Notes under the pieces: generated by a model
Databases searched by the model: none
What the model was told of the DNA's origin: nothing
The model's input: the letters and a program-made list of their open reading frames with translations, nothing else
In this document: piece after piece, positions 47,150-55,705 of the stretch
Numbering within the stretch: the first letter of the stretch is position 1
Layout: every line of letters begins with the position of its first letter
Assembly: GCF_018474025.1 (NCBI RefSeq)
Contig: NZ_JAHCTA010000002.1
Location: forward strand, 372,562 to 436,561
DNA from: Alteromonas oceanisediminis
Lineage (GTDB): Bacteria; Pseudomonadota; Gammaproteobacteria; Enterobacterales; Alteromonadaceae
DNA: 64,000 nt
Reading direction: 5' to 3'
Position numbers and translations under genes: made by a program

Positions 47150-47155
47150 TATAAT
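47150..47155 (+). promoter_or_regulatory. Possible ppiD -10 element
   Basis: Perfect TATAAT at 47150-47155, 80 bp before the ppiD ATG, but no good -35 at 16-18 bp. The rest of the gap 46965-47234 holds the hairpin GGCCC-N8-GGGCC (47039-47056) without a T tract. Confidence 0.4.
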
Positions 47156-47234
47156 TCGCCACCTTAAAAGTAGACCGCAGTAAAAAACTAATGGTGCGGC
47201 GAGTTTCAATGGTTTGATGGAGTGATAGTAGACC

Positions 47235-49124
47235 ATGTTAGAAAAAATAAGAGAAAGTGCTCAGGGGCCGTGGGCCATGGTCGTGATTGCGTTAATCGTA
47301 CTGAGCTTCGTGTTTGCCGGGGTCGGTAGCTACTTAACCGGTTCTACGGATGATTCGGCCGCCGTAGTGAATGGCGATCCAATCAGTGTGAGTACGTTAG
47401 AAAGAGCGTATCAGAATGAGCGAGCCCGTATCGAAAATCAATTCGGTGAGGGCGTTGCTGGCTTGTTTGCCAACCCTGAATACCTGCAGGAGTTCAGAGC
47501 CGGCGTGTTAGACAAGCTGATTGGCGACAAACTGGTGGAACAGAAGGCGCGTGAACTTGGCTTGCGCGTTAGCGACCAGCAAATTCGTGATGCCATTCGC
47601 ATGATGCCCGAGTTTCAGGTGGGTGGTCAGTTCAACAACGACCGCTATCTGGCGATTGTCCAACAAGCGGGCTTCCAACCAAATTCATTCCGTGATTACC
47701 TTCGCGCAGAGATGACGCGCGAACAACTCGCCCGCGCGTTGACTGCCAGCGAATTTGCCTTGCCTGAAGAAGTCAGCCGAACTAATCAGCTTCAGGGGCA
47801 AACACGCGATATTCAGCTTGTGAATATCAGTGCTGATGATTTCGCCCAAGGTGTTGAGGTAACAGCTGACGAAATTAATGCTTACTATCAGGCGAATTTA
47901 AACCAATATGATACACAAGAGCGTGTTGCGTTGGCCTTCGTCGATTTACGCGTTGATGATTTAGTTGATGAAGTCAGCGTATCTGATGAAGAAGTTACCG
48001 AGTACTATGCGTTAAACGAACGCAACTACCTGTCGGAAGAACAGCGTCGAGTATCACATATTTTGGTCGAGTTTGGTGAAGATGAGTCTGCCGCCAAAGC
48101 ACAGGCCGAGGCGCTTCTGGAGAGAGTGCAGGGTGGTGAAGATTTTGCCGCTATTGCTGAAGCTGAATCTGCTGACACTTTTAGTGCAGAAAATGGCGGC
48201 GATCTTGATTTCATCAGCCGCGGGATCATGGATGAATCATTCGAAGCAGCAGCTTTCGAGTTAAACGCTGTGGGTGATGTTTCCGACGTGGTTGAAAGCG
48301 AGTTCGGATTTCACATCATTAAACTTACCGATATCAAACCGGAAGTTGTTACGCCATTGGAAGATGTCAGAGCAGAGATTGTTGCTGAGCTGAAACGTGA
48401 TAAGGCGATGGAGCTTTATTTTGCTCGTCAGCAAAGCATGGCCGAGCTGGCGTTTGAAATTCCCGATACACTCACTGATGTTGCCGGTGCAGTGGGCGGC
48501 ACCGTGCAAGAAACAGCCTTATTTACCCGTGATAGCGCGCCTGCGATTGTTAACTTCCCTCAAGTCACTGCAATAGCGTTTTCTGAAGAGTTAATCGAAG
48601 ACCGTGTTAATTCTGATGTGATAGAAATCAACGATGAGCGGGTCATGGTTGTTCGTGTGATCAAGCATGAGGCAGAGCGTACTAAGTCGTTGGATGAAGT
48701 TTCAGAGCAAATTGAGTCTCAGTTGGCCGCCGAAAAAGCGCAGCAACAAGCGCTAGAATTTGCCGACAATCTCTTGGCGAAAGTGAAAGAGGGGTCTGAG
48801 ATTGACGATGAACTCGCCGAGAAGTCGCTCTCATGGGAGCAAGTTGAAAAGCTCAACCGCTTCGATAGTAGTATTGGTAGCAATGTCGTTGAGCAAGCCT
48901 TTATGCTGGGCTTAGGCAGCGGCGAAAGCGCCACAACGGTCGCGAAAGCGGATGGTAATGTCGCCTTGATTCAGTTGGTTGATGTGCATGCTCCACAGAC
49001 GCTTGAAAGCGCTCAGTCTGATGCGTTAAAAGAGCGTTTAGCGCAATCCATTAGCCAGTCAAATTATCAGTCATTTGTAAGTGCATTGCGTAGCGAAGCG
49101 GATGTGGTGATTTCTGCGCGCTAG
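47235..49124 (+). CDS. ppiD: Periplasmic folding chaperone PpiD
   Basis: Membrane-anchored periplasmic chaperone near the Sec translocon; partner of YfgM (gene at 11488). 629 residues (E. coli 623). Short cytoplasmic N-terminus, TM helix about 14-34 (AMVVIALIVLSFVFAGVGSY), a SurA-N-like chaperone region, a parvulin domain (VSHILVEFGEDESAAKAQA to GFHIIKLTD, about 275-375) and a long C-terminal chaperone domain. Closes the tig-clp-lon-hup block. Confidence 0.95.
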   Translation: MLEKIRESAQGPWAMVVIALIVLSFVFAGVGSYLTGSTDDSAAVVNGDPISVSTLERAYQNERARIENQFGEGVAGLFANPEYLQEFRAGVLDKLIGDKLVEQKARELGLRVSDQQIRDAIRMMPEFQVGGQFNNDRYLAIVQQAGFQPNSFRDYLRAEMTREQLARALTASEFALPEEVSRTNQLQGQTRDIQLVNISADDFAQGVEVTADEINAYYQANLNQYDTQERVALAFVDLRVDDLVDEVSVSDEEVTEYYALNERNYLSEEQRRVSHILVEFGEDESAAKAQAEALLERVQGGEDFAAIAEAESADTFSAENGGDLDFISRGIMDESFEAAAFELNAVGDVSDVVESEFGFHIIKLTDIKPEVVTPLEDVRAEIVAELKRDKAMELYFARQQSMAELAFEIPDTLTDVAGAVGGTVQETALFTRDSAPAIVNFPQVTAIAFSEELIEDRVNSDVIEINDERVMVVRVIKHEAERTKSLDEVSEQIESQLAAEKAQQQALEFADNLLAKVKEGSEIDDELAEKSLSWEQVEKLNRFDSSIGSNVVEQAFMLGLGSGESATTVAKADGNVALIQLVDVHAPQTLESAQSDALKERLAQSISQSNYQSFVSALRSEADVVISAR

Positions 49125-49147
49125 CAGGTAACTTAGTACTAAACATG

Positions 49148-49182
49148 ATAAAGCTCTGATACCGATGGTGTCAGAGCTTTAT
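49148..49182. terminator. Hairpin after ppiD, shared with the convergent small gene
   Basis: Long stem ATAAAGCTCTGATACC / GGTGTCAGAGCTTTAT with GAT loop (49148-49182). No clear T tract follows on the plus strand. It overlaps the last codons of the minus-strand gene ending at 49179. Confidence 0.6.
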
Positions 49183-49355
49183 TGCATTTGGGTTAAGTAC
49201 ATCAACAGGGTGTAAAAAATGGCGACGATGGCAGAAAAAGCTAAAATGTACGCAAAGCCCTGTTTCCCTTGGGCCACGCTGTAACCGCGTGAGCGGAGGT
49301 ATAAAAACCAGATCAGGCTTAAAGCCAGTGGCAATATAAATAAGAATCTCAGCAC
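49179..49355 (-). CDS. Small two-helix membrane protein, unknown
   Basis: 58 residues from the GTG at 49355, with GAGGAT about 8 nt upstream; a TTG 24 bp earlier is possible. Two hydrophobic helices, about 2-19 (LRFLFILPLALSLIWFLYL) and 34-54 (FAYILAFSAIVAIFYTLLMY), joined by a basic loop (RSRGYSVAQGKQG). No family recognised. Lies alone between ppiD (convergent) and dapE (divergent). Confidence 0.6.
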   Translation of the reverse strand: MLRFLFILPLALSLIWFLYLRSRGYSVAQGKQGFAYILAFSAIVAIFYTLLMYLTQMQ

Positions 49356-49521
49356 CTGTTCATCCTCAACAGCAATCAATCAAGCCATTATATACGCAAA
49401 CCGGGGAACGAAAGAACAAAAGCGCGTCAGTCGCTGTCATCAAATTGTCTTTTTGGCGTAATCGCTATGTCATTTTCAATCGATTAAATGCTGTAAACAA
49501 CGAACTGTAGGGCGTGTTTCC

Positions 49522-50697
49522 ATGCCTATTCACCGGTTACCGCAATCACAAACTCCTGAACTGTGTATTGATTATGCCTGCGAGCTTATGGCGCGCGAGT
49601 CGGTCACGCCAACGGACTCGGGCTGTCAGGACTTTCTTGCACGGGTTCTGTCGTCGCTGGGTTTCGATTGTATGCAGACGCAAGTTAATGGCGTCAGTAA
49701 TCTTATTGCACGTATAGGCGAGGGCGATCAGCATGTGGCATTTAGCGGCCACACGGATGTCGTTTCTCCTGGATTGGATCATGAGTGGTATTTTCCGCCA
49801 TTTCAGCCAACCATTGATAGCGGTGTTCTTTATGGACGGGGCGCTGCGGATATGAAAACAGGCGTTGCTGCCATGCTCGCTGCTTGCCATTCAACTCAGT
49901 GGCGTGCGCTCAACCCTGATTGCAGTTTCTGGTTTTTGATCACCAGTGATGAGGAGGGAGAAGCCGAATTTGGTAGCGCCTGGATCGCAAAATGGCTTGC
50001 AGAACGCGATATTCAACTTAATGCAGTGATTGTAGGCGAGCCAACAGCGATTGCTCAGGCGGGAGATGCCATAAAAGTAGGTCGACGGGGCTCGTTGTCA
50101 GCAACCATCACGGTGCGAGGTAAACAGGGCCATGTGGCTTACCCACATAATACCGTCAATGCACTGCACATTGCGGCTAAAATTGCGACCGCTTTAAGCG
50201 ATATTAGCTTTGAGGCAGGGAGTGCTGATTTTCCTGGCACCACGCTGCAAGTAACGCACGTGGATAGCGGAGAACACACTGATAATATCGTACCTGGTTG
50301 TTGCCATTTACGTTTTAATGTTAGGTATGCTGATGAGTATTGCGCGGCGTCGCTAAAAGCAAAATTAACCGAAATAGTTGATCAGCACGCGGGTCAGTAC
50401 GACATCGCGTGGGAGCGACCCTGCGAGCCGTATTTTAGCCATACCCGGCCCGGTCACGATTGTCTGGTAAGGCATGTGGAACAGGCGGTGCACAATGTGA
50501 CTGGGCGATACCCTCTCCTGAGCACTGCTGGAGGCACTTCAGATGGTCGCTTTTTCGCAGGCTCAGAAACTCAAGTTGTTGAAGTTGGTGTGCCAAATCG
50601 AACGATTCATCAAGTCAATGAGTGTGTGGACGTCATCGATATCGTATCGTTAACCAAGATATATCAGCAACTGCTCAGTAGCTTGCTTTTTCGCTGA
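49522..50697 (+). CDS. dapE: Succinyl-diaminopimelate desuccinylase
   Basis: Di-zinc M20 amidohydrolase of lysine/meso-DAP biosynthesis that cleaves N-succinyl-LL-DAP. 391 residues (E. coli 375). Metal ligands are H77 (SGHTDVV), D110 (GRGAADMKTG) and E145, with the general base E144 (TSDEEGEAEFG). The TAGGTSDGRFFA region carries the DapE-typical substrate motif. The slightly longer N-terminus (MPIHRLPQSQ) could be shortened only by using a weaker start. Confidence 0.95.
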   Translation: MPIHRLPQSQTPELCIDYACELMARESVTPTDSGCQDFLARVLSSLGFDCMQTQVNGVSNLIARIGEGDQHVAFSGHTDVVSPGLDHEWYFPPFQPTIDSGVLYGRGAADMKTGVAAMLAACHSTQWRALNPDCSFWFLITSDEEGEAEFGSAWIAKWLAERDIQLNAVIVGEPTAIAQAGDAIKVGRRGSLSATITVRGKQGHVAYPHNTVNALHIAAKIATALSDISFEAGSADFPGTTLQVTHVDSGEHTDNIVPGCCHLRFNVRYADEYCAASLKAKLTEIVDQHAGQYDIAWERPCEPYFSHTRPGHDCLVRHVEQAVHNVTGRYPLLSTAGGTSDGRFFAGSETQVVEVGVPNRTIHQVNECVDVIDIVSLTKIYQQLLSSLLFR

Positions 50698-50739
50698 GCG
50701 AGTTTTAACTTATTTTGATATTTGGGAATCTGAACCGAC

Positions 50740-50759
50740 GCCCGCGTATCTACGCGGGC
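50740..50759. terminator. Hairpin between convergent dapE and TonB receptor genes
   Basis: Perfect 9-bp stem GCCCGCGTA-TC-TACGCGGGC (50740-50759). The T tract is poor on both strands, so the terminator function is tentative. Confidence 0.45.
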
Positions 50760-50776
50760 TTAGCCGTCCATTTCAT

Positions 50777-52879
50777 CTAAAAAGTCTGCGTGTAAGTCAG
50801 CGAGAAAGTACGCCCACGCCCTGCAAAATAACGATTATCACGGGGATTGGTTTGTGAATAGTAAGTCACGAACTGTTTATCCGTGAGGTTTTCAATCCCC
50901 AGTGCGACAACAGCCTCATTAAGCGTATAAGACAATGTTGCATCAAATGTGGTGTAGCCCGAAAAATCTGCGCTATCGGAGAAGTTAGTATCCCGAAAAA
51001 TATTCGCTTGCAGCCATGATGACAGAGCACTATTCCACTGTTGCGACCATGAGACATTGAAGCGTTCCGGTGGGATATTTGCGCCATCTAGGTCGGTATC
51101 GACGCGGCCATCGTCATCACTATCGAACTCACCGTTTGTTTTAGTATACTGCACCCCGAATTGGCTGGCGTTCCAGTAATACCGTGCCGTAACCTCAACA
51201 CCATCAATTTCAGTGCGTTCGCGCTGTACTGAAAAGATACCATCTGCATCTGCCTGTAGGCGTGAACCGAAATCGGAATCCGAAGTAAAATAGCTAGCAT
51301 TCATCGTGAGATCGTTAGCACTGTACTCTATGCCCAATTCCTGATTATCACTGACAATCGGTTGCAAATCCAAAAATGTCTCGACGCCAGAGGTGGGTTG
51401 ATTGATACCGCGCAGTACACGACCCACATCAGGCATACTATAGCCTTCGTTGAAGCTGACGAACGCGCGAAACGTTGGCGAGAATTGATAAACTGCACCG
51501 ACGTTAAACAAGGTTTCGTCAAACGACGGGCTTCCACCACTGACTGTGATACTGTCGTACCCCGCAAGCGTGGTAAATGTGTCTACATCCAACTCCGCGT
51601 CTTCATAGCGTACACCTGCTGCCAAGGTCAGATTTTCGATACCTGAATAGCGCAGTTGAGCGAACGGTGCCACATTAGTGAAGTCTGTTTCAGGCACCCA
51701 TTTACGGCCCGTAGCGGCAAGAGACTGAAATGTTGAGTCGCTGAGGTAATCAAGGCCAACGACAAGATCAACCTGAGTTTGTGCTATGTTTTGTTGAGAA
51801 AAGGTTGAACGAAATCCAAACTTTTCTGACTGATTCTCAGACTGATCAAACAGATCTGGACCGAAAGCTGGGTCTTGAAAAACCCCAAAAACACCGCCGC
51901 CAAACAGGCTGGAAAAATCCTGATAAAATAACTGCAGCGTTAGTTGCCCGCCCGCGATATTGCCATGTTGATAATCTACTGACGCGGTTGTCACCTCATT
52001 TTTTGCCGGTTGGCCTTGAATTGGCTGTTTTATCGACGTAGCGACGATGCCCTGATCCGCATCCCCTCGGACACCACTGAAATCACCATTCCCTTCAAAA
52101 TCGAAACGATTGACCATGAAGCTAATTCGCTGTTCTGTCGCGATTTGAGTTGTGAGCTTAGCAAATAGATCAACACTTTGGGCATCCATGATGTCACCCT
52201 GAGTGCTGTCGACACCCACAAAATCACCGTTGCCGTCGATAAACATGCCGTTATCACGCACGGTAGCACCTAGTACTATCTCGGTAGTATCACTTGCCGC
52301 AGTAAACAGATAACCAAGATTAAAACCACTGGTATCGCCATCGAATTCGTCGCTGGTATTCACACCCATTTGCACGGTGTGACGAGCATCTTGCGCACGT
52401 TTCGTCACAATATTGATGATACCGCCAGATGCACCCAAGCCCTGAATAGCATTCGCTCCTTTGATGATTTCAATGCGCTCAATCAAAAATGGGTCAATGG
52501 TGTGTCCATCTCGTGATCCGTTTCGCAATGGATTCGACTGCGGTACACCATCGATTAAATACAGAGGCTCACGCCCTCGTAGCGTTTCGCCCGCGCCACT
52601 GAGTTTTTGCCGAGTGGGCGAGAAGCCTGGAACCAAACTGGCTAAAAGGCTGGATAAATCAGGCGCAATGGCAAGCTGCCGACTGATCGCTTCCTGATCG
52701 ATCACCGCGATGGTATTGGGAACGGTACTGATAGGATGCTCGCTGCGTGTTGCCTGAATAACGATACGCTCAATACCGTTTTCGTCCGTTGTATTATTTT
52801 GAGCGAAACCCATGTTTGCAAAACACATGGCGGCTGTGAGTAAGCTGATTTTCACATATTGACACTGATTAAATTGCAT
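50777..52879 (-). CDS. TonB-dependent siderophore receptor, IutA-like
   Basis: Outer-membrane active transporter. The ATG at 52879 has AAGG at proper spacing and gives a clean signal peptide (KISLLTAAMCFANMGFAQ); frames upstream would run through the Fur-box region. 700 residues: TonB box-like ERIVIQATR, plug domain with LRGREPLYLIDGVPQ and GASGGIINIVTK, then a 22-strand barrel ending in the aromatic TYTQTF. The plug resembles the aerobactin-receptor IutA group; the actual ligand cannot be assigned. A Fur-like box upstream supports iron regulation. Confidence 0.87.
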   Translation of the reverse strand: MQFNQCQYVKISLLTAAMCFANMGFAQNNTTDENGIERIVIQATRSEHPISTVPNTIAVIDQEAISRQLAIAPDLSSLLASLVPGFSPTRQKLSGAGETLRGREPLYLIDGVPQSNPLRNGSRDGHTIDPFLIERIEIIKGANAIQGLGASGGIINIVTKRAQDARHTVQMGVNTSDEFDGDTSGFNLGYLFTAASDTTEIVLGATVRDNGMFIDGNGDFVGVDSTQGDIMDAQSVDLFAKLTTQIATEQRISFMVNRFDFEGNGDFSGVRGDADQGIVATSIKQPIQGQPAKNEVTTASVDYQHGNIAGGQLTLQLFYQDFSSLFGGGVFGVFQDPAFGPDLFDQSENQSEKFGFRSTFSQQNIAQTQVDLVVGLDYLSDSTFQSLAATGRKWVPETDFTNVAPFAQLRYSGIENLTLAAGVRYEDAELDVDTFTTLAGYDSITVSGGSPSFDETLFNVGAVYQFSPTFRAFVSFNEGYSMPDVGRVLRGINQPTSGVETFLDLQPIVSDNQELGIEYSANDLTMNASYFTSDSDFGSRLQADADGIFSVQRERTEIDGVEVTARYYWNASQFGVQYTKTNGEFDSDDDGRVDTDLDGANIPPERFNVSWSQQWNSALSSWLQANIFRDTNFSDSADFSGYTTFDATLSYTLNEAVVALGIENLTDKQFVTYYSQTNPRDNRYFAGRGRTFSLTYTQTF

Positions 52880-52903
52880 GGGGAACCTTATACGAATAAT
52901 TAC

Positions 52904-52922
52904 GTTAATGATAACGGTTATT
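52904..52922 (-). promoter_or_regulatory. Fur-box-like operator upstream of the TonB receptor
   Basis: The 19-bp site, read on the plus strand as GTTAATGATAACGGTTATT, matches the Fur consensus GATAATGATAATCATTATC at 14 of 19 positions by my count. It lies 25 bp before the receptor start codon, a fitting place for repression by iron-loaded Fur. Confidence 0.65.
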
Positions 52923-52985
52923 ATTCGCAATGCAATAGATCTTGGCTTCAATGTGGGTGATTCTTACGTTATTCACTTAAACTTG

Positions 52986-54716
52986 CTAATCACGCGCATC
53001 CTTATGGGCGTCGAAATAGCGCGCTTTCTTTTTCGGTACAATTTTATGCATATCAGCTACGACCAACCCGTCGACACAGTCATTAAATTCAGGATCGATG
53101 TTAAAGCCCAGAAAACCGACACCACCTGTCTGACAGAATTCTGTATATTGCTTATATAAGGTGGGAACATTAACGCCCATGTTGGCCATTTGATGTTTAA
53201 ACTGCTTAAACGCTACCTTGTATTCTTTTTCATAAAAAACAGACGCTTCCGGTGAGGCGCTAGTGTAGGGAAGTCGAGCTTCAACCACGGGATCCTTGAG
53301 TTGTTTAAGGGCAGGGAACTGGGCACGATAAAATTCAACCATGAGTTGAACTGCTGGCACTGGCAAACTGTTGCTGATACTGACGGGCCCGAATAGATAC
53401 TTAAAACGCGGGTAACGACGCAGAAATGCGCCAATACCGAACCACAAGTAATCGAGACTACGTTTTCCCCAGTAGCGCGGTTGCACAAAGCTTCTGCCTA
53501 ACTCTAAGCCTTGATTGTAAAGCACATCACACCGTTCCCGGTAATCAAACAGGCTAGCTGAATAGAGCCCTGTCGGGTGATCCGGAGCGGACAGCTTTTG
53601 CGCATCGCCAAAACGGTAAGCCCCGACAATTTCAAGATCATTTTCATCCCATAGAATTAAGTGATAGTAATAGCTGTCGTAAGCGTCGATGTCACGGCGG
53701 CGGTGTGTGCCTTCGCCTACGGCACGAAAAGCAACTTCTCTAAGTCGACCTATTTCACGCATAATTGCAGAGCTGCCCACATGCTTGTACAAGTAGATAT
53801 GCTTGCCATCCTGCGTTGCGCCCAGTTTTTCGCACTGTGTGTGGATCGCCATGCTTAAGGTTTTGCGATCCTCAGGCAGTGCAATCGGTGCCTGTGTTGC
53901 AAACAAGGGCTTTCGATCGCTCCCCACGCGATACAAGTGCTGCTTGAACAATTTTGAAAGTTCAGGCAAACCTAAATTCATGGTCGCATAGCTGCTGTGC
54001 GGAATGATTTCACCAATGCGCATGGGTAAGTGTTTGCGCTTCTGCTTGAACATTTCTTTCACCAACAAGGCGGTCGCAAGGGGCTTGTACACCATCGACA
54101 CCCCGTAAAAGACAGGCGAGTTCTTAGCATCAATGTAAACCGGTAAAATAGGCGCTTGGGCACTTTTTGCCATACGTAAAAAGCCGCTGTGCCAATGCGT
54201 GTCACGCACCCCTTCAGGCCGAAGCCGAGACACTTCACCTGCCGGAAAAATCAGAACAGCACCGTCGGATTGCAAATGTGATTGGATGCGCTTTAAATGC
54301 TGCTTGGGCGTCCCTCCCTGCATGTTATTCACTGGTAGAAGCATATCGTTGAGCGGCTTTATGCTCATCAATAACTGGTTAGCAACTACCTTCACGTCAC
54401 GGCGAATTTCGCTGACAAACTGGATCAATGCCAGCGCATCAATTGAACCAATGGGATGATTAGCCACGATGACAAGTTTACCGTGCGTGGGAATGTTCTC
54501 GCGTTCGCTGCTGCGGACCGAAAAACTGACATTGAAATATTCAAGAACCTGCTCAATAAAATCAAGACCATGCAGGTGTGGATAGGCTTCACCAAACGCC
54601 TGAATTTCTCGCTCATGCAGCAGATGGCGCAGCAAAAAATGGGTTGATTTGAACAGTATTGGATGCTCTGCCAACTTGGGGTAATGTTGAGTCAGTACTT
54701 CATTTACGCTGAACAT
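52986..54716 (-). CDS. PlsC-GNAT fusion acyltransferase, OlsF-like
   Basis: 576 residues with two acyltransferase parts. The N-terminal half (about 60-260) is a PlsC-like domain with NHPIGSID (H87, D93; the spacing H-x5-D is that of this subfamily), IFPAGEVSRL and PVYIDAKNSP. The C-terminal half (about 315-500) resembles OlsB-type GNAT N-acyltransferases (GAYRFGDAQ, ELGRSFVQPRYWGKRSLDYL, YLFGPVSISN). This domain order is that of bifunctional OlsF, which makes ornithine lipids from ornithine by N- and O-acylation. Amino acid specificity is not predictable. The next gene on this strand is 23 bp upstream. Confidence 0.82.
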   Translation of the reverse strand: MFSVNEVLTQHYPKLAEHPILFKSTHFLLRHLLHEREIQAFGEAYPHLHGLDFIEQVLEYFNVSFSVRSSERENIPTHGKLVIVANHPIGSIDALALIQFVSEIRRDVKVVANQLLMSIKPLNDMLLPVNNMQGGTPKQHLKRIQSHLQSDGAVLIFPAGEVSRLRPEGVRDTHWHSGFLRMAKSAQAPILPVYIDAKNSPVFYGVSMVYKPLATALLVKEMFKQKRKHLPMRIGEIIPHSSYATMNLGLPELSKLFKQHLYRVGSDRKPLFATQAPIALPEDRKTLSMAIHTQCEKLGATQDGKHIYLYKHVGSSAIMREIGRLREVAFRAVGEGTHRRRDIDAYDSYYYHLILWDENDLEIVGAYRFGDAQKLSAPDHPTGLYSASLFDYRERCDVLYNQGLELGRSFVQPRYWGKRSLDYLWFGIGAFLRRYPRFKYLFGPVSISNSLPVPAVQLMVEFYRAQFPALKQLKDPVVEARLPYTSASPEASVFYEKEYKVAFKQFKHQMANMGVNVPTLYKQYTEFCQTGGVGFLGFNIDPEFNDCVDGLVVADMHKIVPKKKARYFDAHKDARD

Positions 54717-54739
54717 AGTCTGGTAATTTCCCTAGCCGG

Positions 54740-55552
54740 TTATGCGGCCTTGTTGTGAGAGGTTTGTGCTGAAGTCGGTATTCGCTGAGAGCGGCGTACG
54801 TCAACGGCAAGCTGGGTCCAATTGATTAAACTCAGCGAGCCGCTAGCGTCTTCAATGACGGCGGAACAGTTTTCAACCCAATCGCCGTCGTTGACGTAAT
54901 GAATGTCGTCAACGTAGCAATTTTCAGGATGATGTATGTGGCCACAGATAACACCATCGAAACCGCGCTGCTGAGCACGTCGACAGGCCGCATTCCGATA
55001 CCGACTAATTGCTTTGTTAGCGCCTTTGATGTGCTGTTTAATGTAGCCTGCGAGCGACCAATACTGACGATTGCGTAATTGACGCAGCCTGTTGTACCAG
55101 CGGTTAATACGCAGTAGCAATTCATAGCCTTTATCGCCCATCCAGTGATGAAACCAGCCGAGTGTGACATCTGAATCGAACTGGTCGCCATGCAGAACTA
55201 AATAGCGTTTTCCATTGGCCGTTACATGCGAAACTTCACGTTTTATTTCGATGTCGCCAAATTGCATGCCGCTGTATTTCTGCAGAGGTTCATCATGATT
55301 GCCGGGTAAAAAAACCACCCGTGTGCCTGAATGGCTCAGACTAATCAGTTTGTGCATCACATCATTGTGCGTTTTTGGCCAGCGGAACTGTTTGGACATT
55401 TGCCACATATCGACGATATCCCCCACCAGATATAGCGTGTCGCAATTGAGGCGGTTTAGGAAGTCGAGCAAAAGCTCTGCTTTACAGTCTTTATTGCCAA
55501 GGTGTACGTCCGACAACCAAATCGTCCGCGCATCGAATGTTTGAGTGTGCAT
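54740..55552 (-). CDS. LpxH-like calcineurin-type metallophosphatase
   Basis: 270 residues with the complete metallophosphoesterase motif set: D15-x-H17 (LSDVHLG), GD (VGDIVDMW, D45), GNHD (85-87), LHGDQFD and GHIHHP. It resembles the UDP-2,3-diacylglucosamine diphosphatase family but is longer than E. coli LpxH (240) and has a distinct basic helical insert (about 140-190). It may be an LpxH paralogue rather than the essential enzyme. Upstream of, and probably co-transcribed with, the OlsF-like gene, which suggests a shared envelope-lipid role. Confidence 0.8.
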   Translation of the reverse strand: MHTQTFDARTIWLSDVHLGNKDCKAELLLDFLNRLNCDTLYLVGDIVDMWQMSKQFRWPKTHNDVMHKLISLSHSGTRVVFLPGNHDEPLQKYSGMQFGDIEIKREVSHVTANGKRYLVLHGDQFDSDVTLGWFHHWMGDKGYELLLRINRWYNRLRQLRNRQYWSLAGYIKQHIKGANKAISRYRNAACRRAQQRGFDGVICGHIHHPENCYVDDIHYVNDGDWVENCSAVIEDASGSLSLINWTQLAVDVRRSQRIPTSAQTSHNKAA

Positions 55553-55705
55553 GTGAAGTCCAAGTCCTTACGTTACTTGGAAACTTAGGCTAGCGTGCTG
55601 AATTGACAGTTAGGTGAACATATCATGACGTTGCTGTGACAATATCAGCAAGTCGATGAAACGGCGTCAGGGTAACCACCGTATCATCAACACAGGGTTA
55701 TCAGG

